This document shows, in pieces, positions 47,116-59,763 of a stretch of DNA of 64,000 bases (its first letter is position 1; every line of letters begins with the position of its first letter). The notes beneath the pieces were generated by a model. That model saw only the letters and a program-made list of their open reading frames with translations. It was not told the DNA's origin and ran no database searches. A program made the position numbers and the translations under genes. The stretch is from Rallus limicola (lineage: Eukaryota > Chordata > Aves > Gruiformes > Rallidae), in contig JAKCOZ010000001.1 in the NCBI GenBank assembly GCA_022605955.1, positions 79,286,520-79,350,519 of the forward strand, written 5' to 3'.

Positions 47116-49491
47116 CCAGCCCCATCTTCCCCCATGCATAAAAGATACTCTCTGTGTGATGGGTCCCAATCTTCTCTCTGCCCTTCCATTATTGCTTGCT
47201 GCAAAGGTGTCTGCCTTCTAGAAGGGAAGCTCATCTGATCGAGGTTTGCTTTCTTCAAAGTTTTTCTAGGTCCATAGATAAATGTTGCACTGTACTGACT
47301 TAAACTGAGACAAAGTCACTGTGATAAAAACTTGCAGAAGTTAAACCTATTACTGAAGTTGATCTGGTTGATATTCTTATGAATCTTATGTGTGTTGTGG
47401 GGTTTTTTCTTAAAAAAAAGTGCATGCAATTTTAACTGTAAAAATATCAATGAAAGCATAAAGAATCTTTTTTTTCACCTGTATTTTAGTAACAATATGA
47501 AAAAGGGGAGGGAAGAAGAGGCATTTTGTTTTCTCAACTCAAGATCAACCAGGTTGGATTAAAGATGAGTCAATCAGGCTTTAATTTTTAAAATTAGAAT
47601 TCTAACTAATGAGATCAAAATGGTTCTGGTGAGCAACTTCTGGTGGTGTAGGCTTTCATTTAAAAAACAAACAAAACCCAAACAAAAAACCTCTATACGA
47701 CATTTTTCTGTCTCTAACACTGTCTCTATCCCTTTTCCCACATATAATCATAGATCCCTGGAGAGATCTGTTATTGCTGAAAGGCAAAATGTTTCCACCA
47801 AATGCTAATTAGAGAAGCTGATTGGACATTGCCACTTTTGTAAATTGGTATTTTTTCAAAGGCTCTCCAGCCCAAGGTCCCTGGTCTGGGCAGGGGGAAA
47901 GGTGAGACAGTTACCTTTCTGTTCTAACTTCTTATGGCGAGGACAATAGGAAGAAGGATGGCTACTTCTCCTGTGTTGTTCTTCTGTCATCAAAGGACAT
48001 GGCTGGACCCTTCCCCTATACCTCTCCTCAAACACGTTAAAGCTTTGGCAATGTTGGAGCTGTGGATTGATTGGTTGGGTTTTAAGAGAGCACAAGTTGA
48101 GGCACTTTTAGCCAGAAGCCAGTTTTAGAACTGAACAGTGGAGAGAAAGGATGCAGGGAGAAGATCATAAGCAAGGCTGCAAGCTGGGCCCAATGCTACC
48201 CATTCCCTGGCTAGCCAAAACCACGTGCGTGGCCTACCAAATGCATTGGAGTATATTGCAGCATCCTTTAAAAAGCTTTGTTTTGCTCTATTCCCCCTTC
48301 CATCACCTCTTACCTTCTTTAGCTTTTGCAAGATGTCTTGGTGAGACAAGGGTTCTTCCAAAACACACTCAGACAGGGTTGACATTTTCTTGTGTTTGCA
48401 ATAGCCTGATGAGACAATGTGGGAGTGAGGTTGCCACACTTCTCCTGTGTTTTGTAAGAGGAAGGAAAAATCTTCGGTGACAAACTAGTGTTCTTATGTG
48501 TTGTGACAAAGACTGGAAGCAATTCTGTTCAGTCACTGAACTCACCTTGAATCATGTCATGCAAATGCCATAATTCAGAAGTTCTTGAACAGCGGTCTGC
48601 AATACACAGCCATCGCCTTTGGATCTATATAGTCTGCTGTGTTTTCAGCTAACTGATGGTAAAGGTGGAGGATATCCCTAGGGAAACAAAAGGCAAGGTC
48701 TGAATTATCAATGCAATAGTTCTGGAGCTATAGTTTCTTTGCCAAGAACAAGGCTTCTGTATTACTGGTCTAGTGTGTAATTAGTGACTAATGGAACAAC
48801 AACCCCCAGTATATTAATTGCTATTGTAGCTGTATACAGAGCATTGTTCTCTCTCTGACAGACATATAAATTGTATGCAACTACATTGTCCCTTCCAGAG
48901 TAGTTCTTTCTACGGTTAGGTGTCAATAATGAAATGCAGCCCTTCCTTGAAAAGAGGTATTGTTATCTCTGAGGGCTTGTCTAGGCAGAAGCACATTGGG
49001 AAGTTGATCTGAATTAAGAAACAAGGTGGGTTTCAAGTGGATTATGTAAACTGTATTAAACTGATGTGTGCACACACACTCTTGTTCAGAATTAAGTGAC
49101 CTTCATTTGATTTCATTTAATTTTCTTTTAAAGGGGATTAAACTAAATCGAATTAAAGCCCTTTTATTTTTGGCTGAAAGTGTGAACATTAATTCTCCTG
49201 TGATCCATAGCAAAAGTTCAGGATGTTATTTTCCTAAGAGGACAAAGGTTCTCTTGGCGTTCCTGGGCACTGTGCTGAGCAAACGTGAAAGTTGCCTTAA
49301 CTATCTGTTTCAACACTCTGAAACTCAGTGTGAGGTTCATCCTTTCATACTTTTTTTTCTCCCCTCTGAATCCCCTGTGTAACTAGTGCAGAAGGCTACT
49401 GAAAGCATATTTTTAGATAATATTTTTACTTAATTGGATAATGTGGGAAGTATTGTATTTTTTAAATACGGAGACTTAACTCTTCCCTACA
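47116..49491. other. Gene-free putative intron 1
   Basis: No exon or element is recognised. Short oligo-A/T tracts only (47406-47420, 47467-47475). Confidence 0.4.
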
Positions 49492-49600
49492 GTGAAGTGG
49501 AAGCCCAGAAAGCGTAAGTAATTTCCCCACAGAAAGCCATCACAAGCTGCCTATAGAATCAAGCCAGAGATTTGCTGTTGCAGGCACCAGTACCTGGCTG
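49492..49600 (-). repeat. MIR-like SINE relic, minus strand
   Basis: The plus strand reads GTGAAGTGGAAGCCCAGAAAG, GTAAGTAATTTCCCCAC and ATAGAATCAAGCCAGAGATTT. This is the reverse-complement order of MIR: GAAACTGAGGCNCAGAGAGGTTAAGTNACTTGCCCAAGGTCACACAGC...GCAGAGCCAGGATTCGAACC. Divergence is high. Confidence 0.55.
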
Positions 49601-52600
49601 CTGTGCAGGCCTCTCTGTATGAATCTGTGTGTCCACATTCTCTTGTTTGGATCCTCTCATCTTTCTGAGAAGAAATCTTGGTCCTATAGCTGCAGAAGAA
49701 ACCTTTTCCTCTTCCCACTCTTACCAAATAAGATAGGACAGCCTATCTGGTTTATCTGCTGTTAGACTACATCTTAGAAGCCTCACTGAGAACTGATGTT
49801 CTCCACTGCTGAAGATCTACTCTTCTGAATTGCCCTTTTAGCTGTTCACTGGGTAATGCAGGCAGACAGCGACTATGGGACTCTCATCTCTGGGCAATGC
49901 AGCTGAACTGAGAACGTGAGTGGAGCAGTTGGAGGGTGGGGAGGAGGAAGCCAAGCCCCAAGATCCCCTTTTTCATGCAGAGAGCTTTTCATGAAGTCAC
50001 GTCAAAATGAGCAGGCAGGCCGTGATTTGAAATGAAATAAACCTTTGGAGCCCTGGAGTTTTAATGTACTGTTGATAAATGGATTCTGTTCTTATTCATC
50101 CCACTCTTGCATGATGAAGAAAGAAACCTTTTCTATGAATTGACCTGTGTTTCTTTCAACTCTACCTTTCTAGACAGAGCTGCAGTGAGCTCCCAATTCG
50201 GTGACTAGTTAATCCTGGCCAGGAGTTATGAAGACCATTGGTATTGACAGCCAAGATTGCATTAATGGAGGAGAGCTGTATTCAGCAAATTCAGTGAAGA
50301 GATTCCTTTATATTTCTTGTAACATAGTTCTGTATTTCCTTAATGTAACACACTACACTTGTCTAAGTACTTAAATCTGCATGGGCTCTCTTATGTTTAT
50401 TAGAAATAGCAGAGCCAATTTTTATACGCATCATGAACAGTATGTCAGAGGCTAATGAGAGCATGTATTTTCATTTTTTTGCTTTCATGAGAAAGCCAAT
50501 GTTTTCTCAAACACTAACAGATGCATTTTCAGTGCTTACAATGGAACTTCAGCTTAAAAGGTCCAGGCATTGTTCAGATGCCACTGTCAGCTGGAGGAAT
50601 GTCACCTCAAATACAAGAGCCACCAAAGTATGAGTACAAAAGAAAACAACAACTGCGCTGTAACCTCAACAGAGCACCAAGTGTGTGGTTCCATATCTAT
50701 GGGCTTGAATCTTTTCCCCATAATTCTCAGGTGAGGAGACTTTAGTTCTAAGCATGTATGGTTTTGTGGCATCTCCTGTTTTCCAAGTATTTGTTCTGGG
50801 GATGGTCTCACTGGTTGGTTTATCATGTCATTTGGATCTAGCATTTATGGAGGTCAGGAGGAAAAATGTCATTGACTGCTTGAAAGCCAAGTGCAACATT
50901 AAGCTCTGCTGCTTTTGTGCTCAAGCACCTTCAGTGAACGCCTATGGCAAACTGTGCTTGAGCAGTTGTCTTCTGCCATATTAGTACATTTCTACTATTT
51001 TCAGACCTAACCTCAGCTGTTATAAAGTTTTGAATTTACCATTGTGTTGCTCTCACTGTTGGTGTGCTGCTTTTGTGGGTTGATTTTAATCTTGATGGAG
51101 GCCATTATTAAAAAGACCCCATCTTGCAGCAAGTGCCATTGTCCTACATACTCCATGTAGTAGAGAGAAGGTGACTGACTGGTTTTAAATCAGATATTGC
51201 TACGAGGTGCTGTGATAAAAAAATGACTGTTTAATGAGAACCATTTTATATCCTGGTAAACAAGAGGCCAAACTTCACTGTTTGTTCTCTAGCTATAAAA
51301 GCCCTGGAAATATCCACTGTGATCCTATACTGGTTAATGTCTATCCTAGTCTGGTGCACACAGCAAGTTCTCACTGTTTTAGGTAGACATCTGGGGCATG
51401 GGTGCCCTGACTCATAAGGTGGAGGAGGTGCTAATGCAAACACGATGTCAGTGGCTGCACAGAGCTTCTAGGACATAATTTGCTGCAGTCTGACATACTC
51501 ATGGAAGTCACCAAGCACGTAGCCTTTTGCTTCCTGTGCTACAGTCCCAGGCTTTTAAACTCTTGGTTCTTCTGCAGAAAAGATCCTGTTATGCAGATTG
51601 AATCCTATTGACTAATTCTGTGATTGTCTTTAGAAGAGACACTCTATTTAGGCAGGGCAGAAGGCATTCTGGTGAGTGAAGAATAGCAGACAAAAGATAA
51701 GTGATTAAGGTATACGTGGATAAAAATATAATGAACAAGAATTCATTTTTCTATATCCATTTAGCTTCACTTGTGGATATTTAATGTTGCTTTAAACTTG
51801 GCTTTTTGTGCAACTGGGTTTGTAAGCTACTATTAAAGCATTTAAGTAGCCTTTAGAAACCTGGGCTTTGGCCACTCGGGAGGGAAAAACCCATCAGCTG
51901 TCAATGAAGTTTGAACTCTGATGCATCTAAGTAATTTGTGAAAATGAGTTGTCAGTCTATGAGATGCCTGGGCCATTTTCTGTGTAGTGAGAACTAGTTT
52001 GCAGAGACCACTGACATGAAAGCAAGGAACCCAAGTCAAAGGAGAGGAAAATCATGGTAGAACACTGGCTTCCAGTTCTCTGGCTTGACTTTTGGTCTGA
52101 ACTTTTCTAGAAAACAAACTATAAAAACCTTGTTTATGGCATCTTTCCTTCAGGGGAGCTCATTGCTAGGAGTCTTGCTTGCATGTAGCATCCCTGTGAC
52201 AAGTGTGGACAGATATAGCAATAAAGCCATAGTGATAGGTGGTTATAACTAGTTATGACTAGTAGTGCTTTCCTGGTAATCTTGGAATTGTGTTTGTAAG
52301 ACAGTAATTACAGTTCAAGTAAAACAATAGAACTTAAAATTTGCAAGGGTGGGAGTGTTGTTTTTTGTTACTGAGAAGGAAAATCTCATATACTGACCTT
52401 TTTGGTACTAGTTAAAGGCAGAAACGGAAGTAATAGTTACATATGTCTTTACAGGGCCTTTTCTTCTGCAAGGATCTGATCGTGGTGTTCCCCATGTCTG
52501 TGCTTCCCTCCCAGGGAATTTCACAAATCGTTCATACCTTATCCCATGGGCTCTCTCACATATAGGATAGAACACTCAAAAAAACCCAAAACCTAAACAA

Positions 52601-53831
52601 CTTGCAGGCTTGCAAGGCCTGAAAAAGCTCTGGAAGGGAACAAGTTCAGTTGGTTTTCTTAATGCTTGCCTTCTACTGCATGCAAATGAATCTTGACACT
52701 GCAACTCACTTCATCTGCCTTTTATTCTTGGTCTGTAATGTCCAGAAGCAGTTAAGGCCTAGGAAGTGGCTACTACATGAAGACAAAGGTAGGTTTTGTT
52801 CTGTAGGTTGCTCATAAGTGATATGTTGTCAACAAAATTGGATATTTGGCATATGAGCTTTGATGACCTCTTGCAATTGGAGGCATGAGCAACGAGTTAT
52901 TTGATGTCCATACTGGGTAAAGATTGCTCCTCTAGAGAGTGTGTAAGAAACAACCCCATGAATGGGGGCAATAGCAAGATTGAGAGGGAACAGAAAGGGA
53001 GAGCTAGAATACATGTTGAACTGAGACCTTTCTCTTTGTAGGTCACACAAGCCTTGCCTGCAGCGTCATTCCTAGAAAAATCAGGCTACTGTAGGATTGA
53101 TTAGCTGAGGCCAGAGCTCAGATGTAATTTTCTCCTGTCGCATTCAGAAGAGCCCAAAGAAATTGATTTCGTGTGTACGCGTGAAGCTTGCATAGCCCAG
53201 CAATGGAGGGTGTGGCTGTGTCCTGCTCTGGCTCATTTAACTTGCATCTGACCCAGGGCTATGGCAAATTAGGGTTTGTCCCTTCACAGTGGAAAGCAGC
53301 TCACACTTAAAATACGCTGACTGCATTTATCATCATCAGCATGTAATGGAGAGAGAGTCCTCACAGAAAAGAGTCTTCCAAAGGGACTTGATTAGGTGGC
53401 AGGGAGAGGCAAACAGCAAACCCAGAACACCATTCTGGTACAGGATTTGCTAATCTGCTTTTTTTCCTCTATCCAACAAATATTTGGGGTTCTCTCTACC
53501 TACATGTTTTCACTAGTAAAACTGTTGGGAAAAGGTATGCCCTGAGCCCAAGTGGATTATTTTGGTTTGGTTTGAATCTAGTGGCTCCAAACTGCATTGA
53601 GTTGATAATGGTAGGAAACAGAAGAAGAGCAGCCACTCTGTTGTACAGATACAGATTTGAAAGTTAGATGGCTGTGTCTAAATATGCTACTGCTGATCAG
53701 CTGAGCTGCAGTAAGTCCCCACTTTTAACCCATTCCATCATTCTCCAGTTCCATCTGCCAGAGAGGGAAGGATATTCAGATAGGTGTCAAAAAGTTCTGT
53801 TTCATCTCTTTCATCTACCCCAGGCTTCTTT
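49601..53831. other. Gene-free putative intron 1
   Basis: No exon or clear element. A candidate conserved segment (53.10-53.35 kb) is described under findings. An open frame at 50521-50745 reads like a low-complexity proline/glutamine-containing peptide but has no known match. Confidence 0.4.
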
Positions 53832-53900
53832 GGAACCTTGGGTACATTTCTTTGCATTTTCCTGACCTTCATCGTTCATCAGAAATGGGAAGATAATAAG
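53832..53900 (+). repeat. MIR-like SINE relic, plus strand
   Basis: GGAACCTTGGGTACATTTC, then TTTTCCTGACCTTCATCGTTC and AGAAATGGGAAGATAATAA. This matches the MIR core GACCTTGGGCAAGTCACTT...CTCTGNGCCTCAGTTTCCTCATCTGTAAAATGGGGATAATA with several changes. Only the core is recognisable. Confidence 0.45.
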
Positions 53901-55805
53901 CAAGCATTTGTTCCACAAATACTAGTGCTTTTTTAAATATATATTGTGTGATCCTGGTAAATGCAGTATATATATTAATAACTGTTAACTGGGGGGGGGG
54001 GGGGGGGGAAGATCAATCCTAAGATCAACAGTCCTTTATGTTTGACTGGCCTGCGCACAAAGGGGAAGCATACTTTCTCTGATCCCTTTGATCAAAACTC
54101 TTCTAGGAGCACCAATTGCAGCAAAAACTTTTACAGCCATGCCATTTCTATTATAAGATCACTCAATTTTATCTTGCTGCTCCCCTCTGCGAATTATGGA
54201 TCCTTATGTAACAACTGGCTCTTACTAGGTATATGTACATCCAGGATACATCTAGTTACATATTTGTGTATCCCCCCCCACCAAAGAGGGATCAGAAAAC
54301 CTCTACTTGTGGCTGTAATTGGAGTTTGAAGGGTGGTAACACCTCCTCTACACCGGTCCTTTAATACTATAGCCTATCCATGGTGGTACTCAAGCACTTA
54401 TCTGTGTGGCTGTGGTGATAGTGAAATGTGCTGCAAGGTTTTGCAGGCCAGTGGATGGAGGGGATGTTTTTATCAATTAAGGGATCTCTTGCTGTTTAGG
54501 AGGGTCTCCTTCAGAGTTGCTTCTATTCTTCTATTGCTCTTTGATTGGCAAGATGAGTGTATCAGTGTTATGAGTTTTTCAATTTTTGTGGTGGGAAGAC
54601 CTTTAATCCAGCCTTCCAGCAGGGAAATCTGTTGAAATTCCCAATGACATGTGAGTTCTGTCTGAAGGAAGGCCTTGTAGGACTGGAGCCCAATTATATT
54701 ACTTGACATTTTACATAGTCGTATCAGAATGCTTGTCTAACAAATGCAAGACAAAGCCTGACCAGAGACAGCTTGCAACCCAATAAAATAATAACATACA
54801 GTGGAAGCCAATTACTTTACTGTTAAATTGCATAGAGCAAGGATGCGCCATCCACACATTCTAGCTCTTAGGGTTTATTTTTGGGGCTTCTTTTCATTGG
54901 CTAGTCCTAACCCTAAAGGTCTACTTTCCTTAAGAAAACCAACCCGTTCATGTTTCCAAATGTCTCTTTCAACTTAATTAGATTTGGCATGGGAAGCTTT
55001 TAGAGGTAATTGCCATTTGTGGGAAGCTGCATGGGTCAGATGTAGCTTCTGCTACTTCTCTCTCAGGCTAGCATTTAAATAATAGTATTAATGGTTTGAA
55101 ATCTATATTTCAGGCTTGCTCTTCATAGGAATCCCAAGGCTGCTAACAACAGAAGAGAGTGGTGGTTATTGCTGTTCTCAATGTTTCCTTCATTTGATTT
55201 ACCATTTTTTCCCCCTTCCAACACCATGTTTAGCGATTGTACTCTTAAAATGGGAATTTGGGAGAGTGATTGCAGAACTCCACTCTTTGAAGCAGAGATG
55301 CTCATTATGATCTGTCCACAAATTTGTTCCATTTTTTCAACCTATTTTTAGCATCCCTGCTGCAGTGTTTAGCAAATTTATATTTTGTTATGAAGAATAT
55401 GGGTGTCTCTAATGGTAATGTCCCCTAATTGCTGTGCTGGATCCCCAAGTGGGTGCGTTCATACCTCTACACTTGACAGCTGAATTGCTTCCTGCCAAGT
55501 AATCTCACAGCATGCAAGATGCTCATAGGATAAACCCTCTTTCAACCTCTTGCTAACCAACAACACTGATGCAAAACAGTATCTAGGCTGCATCCTCCAT
55601 AGGTAGTTGAAAAAATAGCAAGCCATTTCCCACTGATGCTGGCAGCATCACATGCCATGGGCCAGCCCCCGTGTCTTTATTTTGGAGAATACACTTTCTG
55701 TTTCCCTAGCCCATGGCATTGCCTACAAAATGCAGTCATTGATCTCTGGCATGAGCAAAGTGGGGGTCTGTGAAGAGCCCCTCAGCCCACAGCCCTCCAC
55801 AGAGC
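53901..55805. other. Gene-free putative intron 1 with a G18 tract
   Basis: No exon or clear element. It holds the G18 run at 53991-54008, preceded by a TATATATTAAT stretch. Confidence 0.4.
53991..54008 (+). repeat. G18 homopolymer
   Basis: Eighteen consecutive G, the longest homopolymer G tract in the window. Its length may be uncertain in assembly and may vary between individuals. Confidence 0.9.
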
Positions 55806-56050
55806 AGGGTGGCACCGCAGTCGGTATCGATCCGTGCCTGAGAAATCGGCGACCGTTGTATTATATAATTATTGATGTAGCTGGAAAATGCCACAGGCGA
55901 AGCGCAGCTCGCTATTTGTTATGCTGTATTGTCTCTCTCGTCTGCGTCGGGCCTCTGTGTTTTGCCTCTTGTGTTCCCATTGCATGTTTATTTATACTGT
56001 GTGCCTTTAGCTTTCATATTTCTCTTGCGAATCCAACTTGGAAAAACCAG
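55806..56050. promoter_or_regulatory. Candidate conserved element with dense CpG
   Basis: About 13 CpG dinucleotides occur within 145 bases (55810-55955), more than expected from base composition, while the surrounding DNA is CpG-poor. Motifs include TCGGTATCGATCCG, a TTATATAATTATTGATG homeobox-type stretch and GCGAAGCGCAGCTCGC. No transposon similarity is seen. The open frame across it (55652-56056) has no known domain. The likely nature is a regulatory element or a tiny CpG island; this is inference. Confidence 0.35.
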
Positions 56051-58079
56051 CTCTAGTTTTCGTTTGGGAGAAGGAGGGGTGGGCTGTGAAGGAAATGAAT
56101 TCCTCCAGACGCTTCTGGAGGCCCTAAGCTGAATACAAAAACCTGGGAGAAGGCACAAGTCAGGGAAAAAGGGGCTTGGGAAGCAGAAGGTACTTTTTAT
56201 CTTGACGGGGTCCACAGAGGCTCACAATCTTTTGATAAAAATGTAGATTTTGGAAACACCATAAAATATAGTCTCATCCATCACACGGCTGGGACAAATG
56301 TGTTGAGACCTAATTTGCAGTAGTAATTAACTCAAGTCCAGCCAAAACCTCCCAAAGCCCTTTGGGATTTATACGTATGCATTTCCAGGCAGGGCTGAGA
56401 GCAGCCCATCACAAGGACAAGAGCATGGTCTCCAAAAGCCAAGGAGTAGGGAGAGTTGGGTGATGCTACCTCAGCCCTAGGGAGGTGTCACTTAATGAGC
56501 CTTGCTAATGAGGTTGACAAAATCATGAGGAGACTGATTGCGAGATGTGTCTGAGTTGTCTTGGTAAACGTGGGAAAAGGAAAGTGGAGGCTAGAAGACA
56601 TTGGCTGATCTGAGTGAGGGGACCCCCAATGGGGGTAGGTACGGGCCAGAGAAGTGAAAGGCAACTGCAGAGCTGGTGTGGGGAGTCTGCAGCTGGAGTT
56701 ATCTGTGCATGTGAGCACACAGGTGCTTTGTGTAGAGGGTTTCCAGGGCAGGAGTGAAGGGTAAGACTTTTCCAGGCAGGTGCAAGCTAGGTCTCTGAAG
56801 GCAAAGCTAGTTGTGTGCCACAGTATGTGTGAGAGACCCTTGTGGTATTGGCTCCCTCTGCCCTTGGTACTCACACCCACTTGTACTCTCTTGCTTCCGC
56901 TGTAGCAGAAAGTTATTAGTCAAAATGTAAAGATGAAAGATTGCAATGTGCAGGAATGAATAGCTGCAAACTCAAGGCATCTTCAGGGCACAGTCCTGTG
57001 CCAGTTGAGGAAAGACAGACCAGCTAAGAATGTTGGGATAACAGAGCATTTTTGTTATGAAGGACTGATTCTTTCCCTGCATGTGTAATGAGTTACCGGT
57101 ATGTACATGTATGGGACTGCCCTCTCCTGGAGGAAATATGCTCCGCTCTCTTCGCTTTTGACTTCTTCAGCCCAGCGTTCCTTGCTGTGATGGTGAGCGT
57201 GCAGTGCATGCCTGGGCATCTAACATATGGGATGGGGGTGTTAAATAAATAGAACTCTTGTGACCCCCATCAAGCCTCTGATTTTACCACTGAGGAAAAG
57301 CTTTTCTTCACCTCAGTATAAGGAACGTATAGATTGAATCATCAGTCTCTGGGTATCATGGCAGGAGCAGTCTTGCCCCAGTGCACCATATGCTGGTATT
57401 GTGGCATGGCTGAGAGCTATGGGATGGCAGCTATTGGTAGCAGTATTCATGCTGTACTTTGAATCACTGGGGGAAGCTGGGCTCTGGGAGCAGGCTACTG
57501 CTGGCATAGGAGGGGTTCCTGCTGCAAAACCAACTGTGTACGTTCTGCTTCTGGGCAATACATGGGGCCGAGCTTCAGCAGCTCTTCTTGGTTAGCCAGC
57601 AGCAAAATATAAGCATCTTGCAGCCTTGTACTGGAAGAAAGTATGAGTTCTCTCTAGCTTGAAAGCAGTAAGCTGGCATAAAGGTGGACCTAAGCTTCAT
57701 TTCATGGCCAGAGTCAGCTGATGAAGAAGGGAAGAGGGACAGGCCCCAGCTCACCCTGGTGCTTCACAGGTTTCAGCTACTGGACCTGCCTGGGTCAGCA
57801 GGCTTCTGCCAAAACTGCTGTGCCTCCAAAGGCAATATAGCCATTGCCTTGAGAGAGCAGTTCAGGCCACAGACCGAAATCCCTCTTCGGCGCTTGTGGG
57901 TGCTCTCTGAGCACAGAGAAGAACTTAGTTTATTCCCCAACCTGCAGCTGCCATTGGGGTGATATTTTAAGTCAGTGCTTTTATTGCTGTTCAGAGAGGG
58001 CCTATTTCTACTTGACATAGCACCGCAGTGCTCTTCCACCTCCAGCTACAGGATAAAACACGGTGCCACCCCACACCTC
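56051..58079. other. Gene-free putative intron 1
   Basis: No exon or clear transposon is recognised. A third CTCF-like motif on the minus strand lies at 57117-57130 (CCAGGAGAGGGCAG, 13 of 14 core positions). Confidence 0.4.
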
Positions 58080-58335
58080 TGAGCAGAGTGCTGCTGTAGG
58101 GAGGCAGCAAGCAATCAGCAGAGATTCACCGAGGACTGCGCTGCTGTAAAATAGCCTCTCGGCACAAGATACAGGGAGGCGCTTACCAAGGCGACAGGGA
58201 AACTATACATTTCTTTTTTCCAATCCATTAATCAAAGTGCCTGCAGTTCCCATTCTGGTGAGGCAGGTGAGACTCTAATAAATATTGAGCAGCAAAACTT
58301 GATCCGTATCCAGGCTCTCAGAGCATTTTCATAAA
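58080..58335. promoter_or_regulatory. Candidate conserved element with X-box-like motif
   Basis: Non-repetitive segment with several retained CpG. It contains CTTACCAAGGCGAC (58182-58195), close to the RFX X-box GTNRCC(N0-3)RGYAAC with about one mismatch per half, then CATTAATCAAAG and CTCTAATAAATATTGAGC. The function is inferred from motif content only. Confidence 0.25.
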
Positions 58336-59159
58336 TAAGAAGTTGCAAAACAATAAAAAAAGCCAGTCCGTTTCTCAGCCTCTCCTCTCTGAGCTCTTAT
58401 TTGTGGATGCAGGGCTGCGCAGCTGGCAAGGCTGGCCAGAACTGGGCTGGGGATAAGGACTGGGATGACTGAGACTGGCCTTCTCTGAGAAGAGGGAGGT
58501 TTACCTCCTCCCTCTGCTATCGATGGATTGTGTACGATGGAGCCTGCAGCTGGGTTATTCCCTGATGCTGCAGCTGTGGAAAGCTGTTTTCTCAACACCC
58601 GCTTTGTACTGGCTTGATCTTATTACTGGTGATGGCCTCGGAGTCGATACAGAGTTGGTTTCACATCTCAACAGAAGGCAAGCAGAGGAAGCCCTTCTCC
58701 AGGCCTGATGCCGCAGTCCTTGTTTGCTGAGTAGCTCCATCGATTTACGCAGGAGTATTCAGATAAAGAAGCACTCTGTTCTTATATTGCTGGATTTTTT
58801 TTTTTTACCCAGGTAAATCTTTCAGCTAATGTGACTTTTCTTTTTTCTTTTCCCCTTTTTCTTAGCTTTGTTTCATACAGAAACATGGCTTCTATGAGCA
58901 CAGTATCTGGCTGTCTTTCAGTGTTCTGTAATTACTGAACATCTTGGCTGTTTTCAGCTAAATTGAAATCTCAAAGATATTTCCTCTTTATAGCTTTTTT
59001 TATGAAAATGGGAGGAAAGTGACCTTGTTGTTTATGTAGTTGTATGAACCCAACTGTATGTTTGGACAACAGGGACTTCAGGGTTAGTAGTGTACAGGTA
59101 GTAGGAAAAGAGTTCCTCAGAGACTTGTTTTTTCCCCCCACAAATCCCTGCAAAATGCA

Positions 59160-59236
59160 AACCACCCCTCCCCTAAAAAAAGCCCCAACCCCAAAACCCC
59201 TAAAAACCAAAACCCACCCCAAATAACCCCCACACA
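59160..59236 (-). other. C/A-rich tract; minus-strand G-quadruplex cluster
   Basis: The plus strand is almost entirely C and A with CCCC runs at 59165-59168, 59170-59173, 59183-59186, 59189-59192, 59197-59200 and 59217-59220. The minus strand therefore has GGGGTTTTGGGGTTGGGG, similar in form to ciliate-type telomeric repeats. It is almost certainly a fortuitous low-complexity tract rather than a telomere remnant. Confidence 0.7.
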
Positions 59237-59697
59237 ACTCATACCAACCTTCTGAAAATTGGGGGTGTCTAATACCAATGCTTACAGAAGAGCTTGCTAC
59301 TACTGATGGGCTGCACTCCATTTCTTGCCAAGATGCCATTTGTCACATTGGGCTACTGACCCCCCAGGGCCCATGTTATTCTTTGCATTTTTGACTTCAT
59401 GATTTATAGGAAAGCAAAGAAAATCCCATAATGGCCCCATCCAAAGAGGCAATGATGTCTCTTGGGGTGGGAAGGCTGGGAACAAGGGGAAGAATGGTCC
59501 TTTGACAATCCACTGAAGTTCCTGAAACTTCAGGATTTGATGGTCACTAATATCCCCCTCTGCCAAGCAACAAATCCTGGTTAAGACAAGGGATTTGGGG
59601 CTCAAGTATTGCAGGAGGCTGGTGATGCTGAAACTGCGATGCATTGTTACTTTTTTTTTTTCTTTTTAAAATTGGGCAGGGTAATGCTGAGTTGGCT

Positions 59698-59763
59698 TTT
59701 TCTAAAGTACTTTGAGACCCCTGGATAAAAAGTGCTCTAGGAATCCCAAGTACCATTATTTTT
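59698..59763 (+). repeat. SINE-tail-like relic (MIR/L3 type)
   Basis: TTCTAAAGTACTTTGAGACCC, CTGGATAAAAAGTGCTCTAGG and CCAAGTACCATTATTTTTA fit the GTAAAGCGCTTTGAGACCCCTGGATGAAAGGCGCTATATAAGTGCAAAGTATTATTATTA tails of ancient amniote SINEs. No head is recognisable upstream. Confidence 0.55.

Noticed and set aside
50521..50745. Peptide-like frame with a PPKYEYKRKQQL segment
   Set aside because: Looks protein-like, but I recognise no family and no flanking splice signals are convincing.
55652..56056. 134-codon open frame over the CpG-dense segment
   Set aside because: No domain; the CpG density is better explained as non-coding regulatory DNA.
59160..59236. Interstitial telomeric repeat
   Set aside because: The repeats are irregular and not the vertebrate TTAGGG unit.
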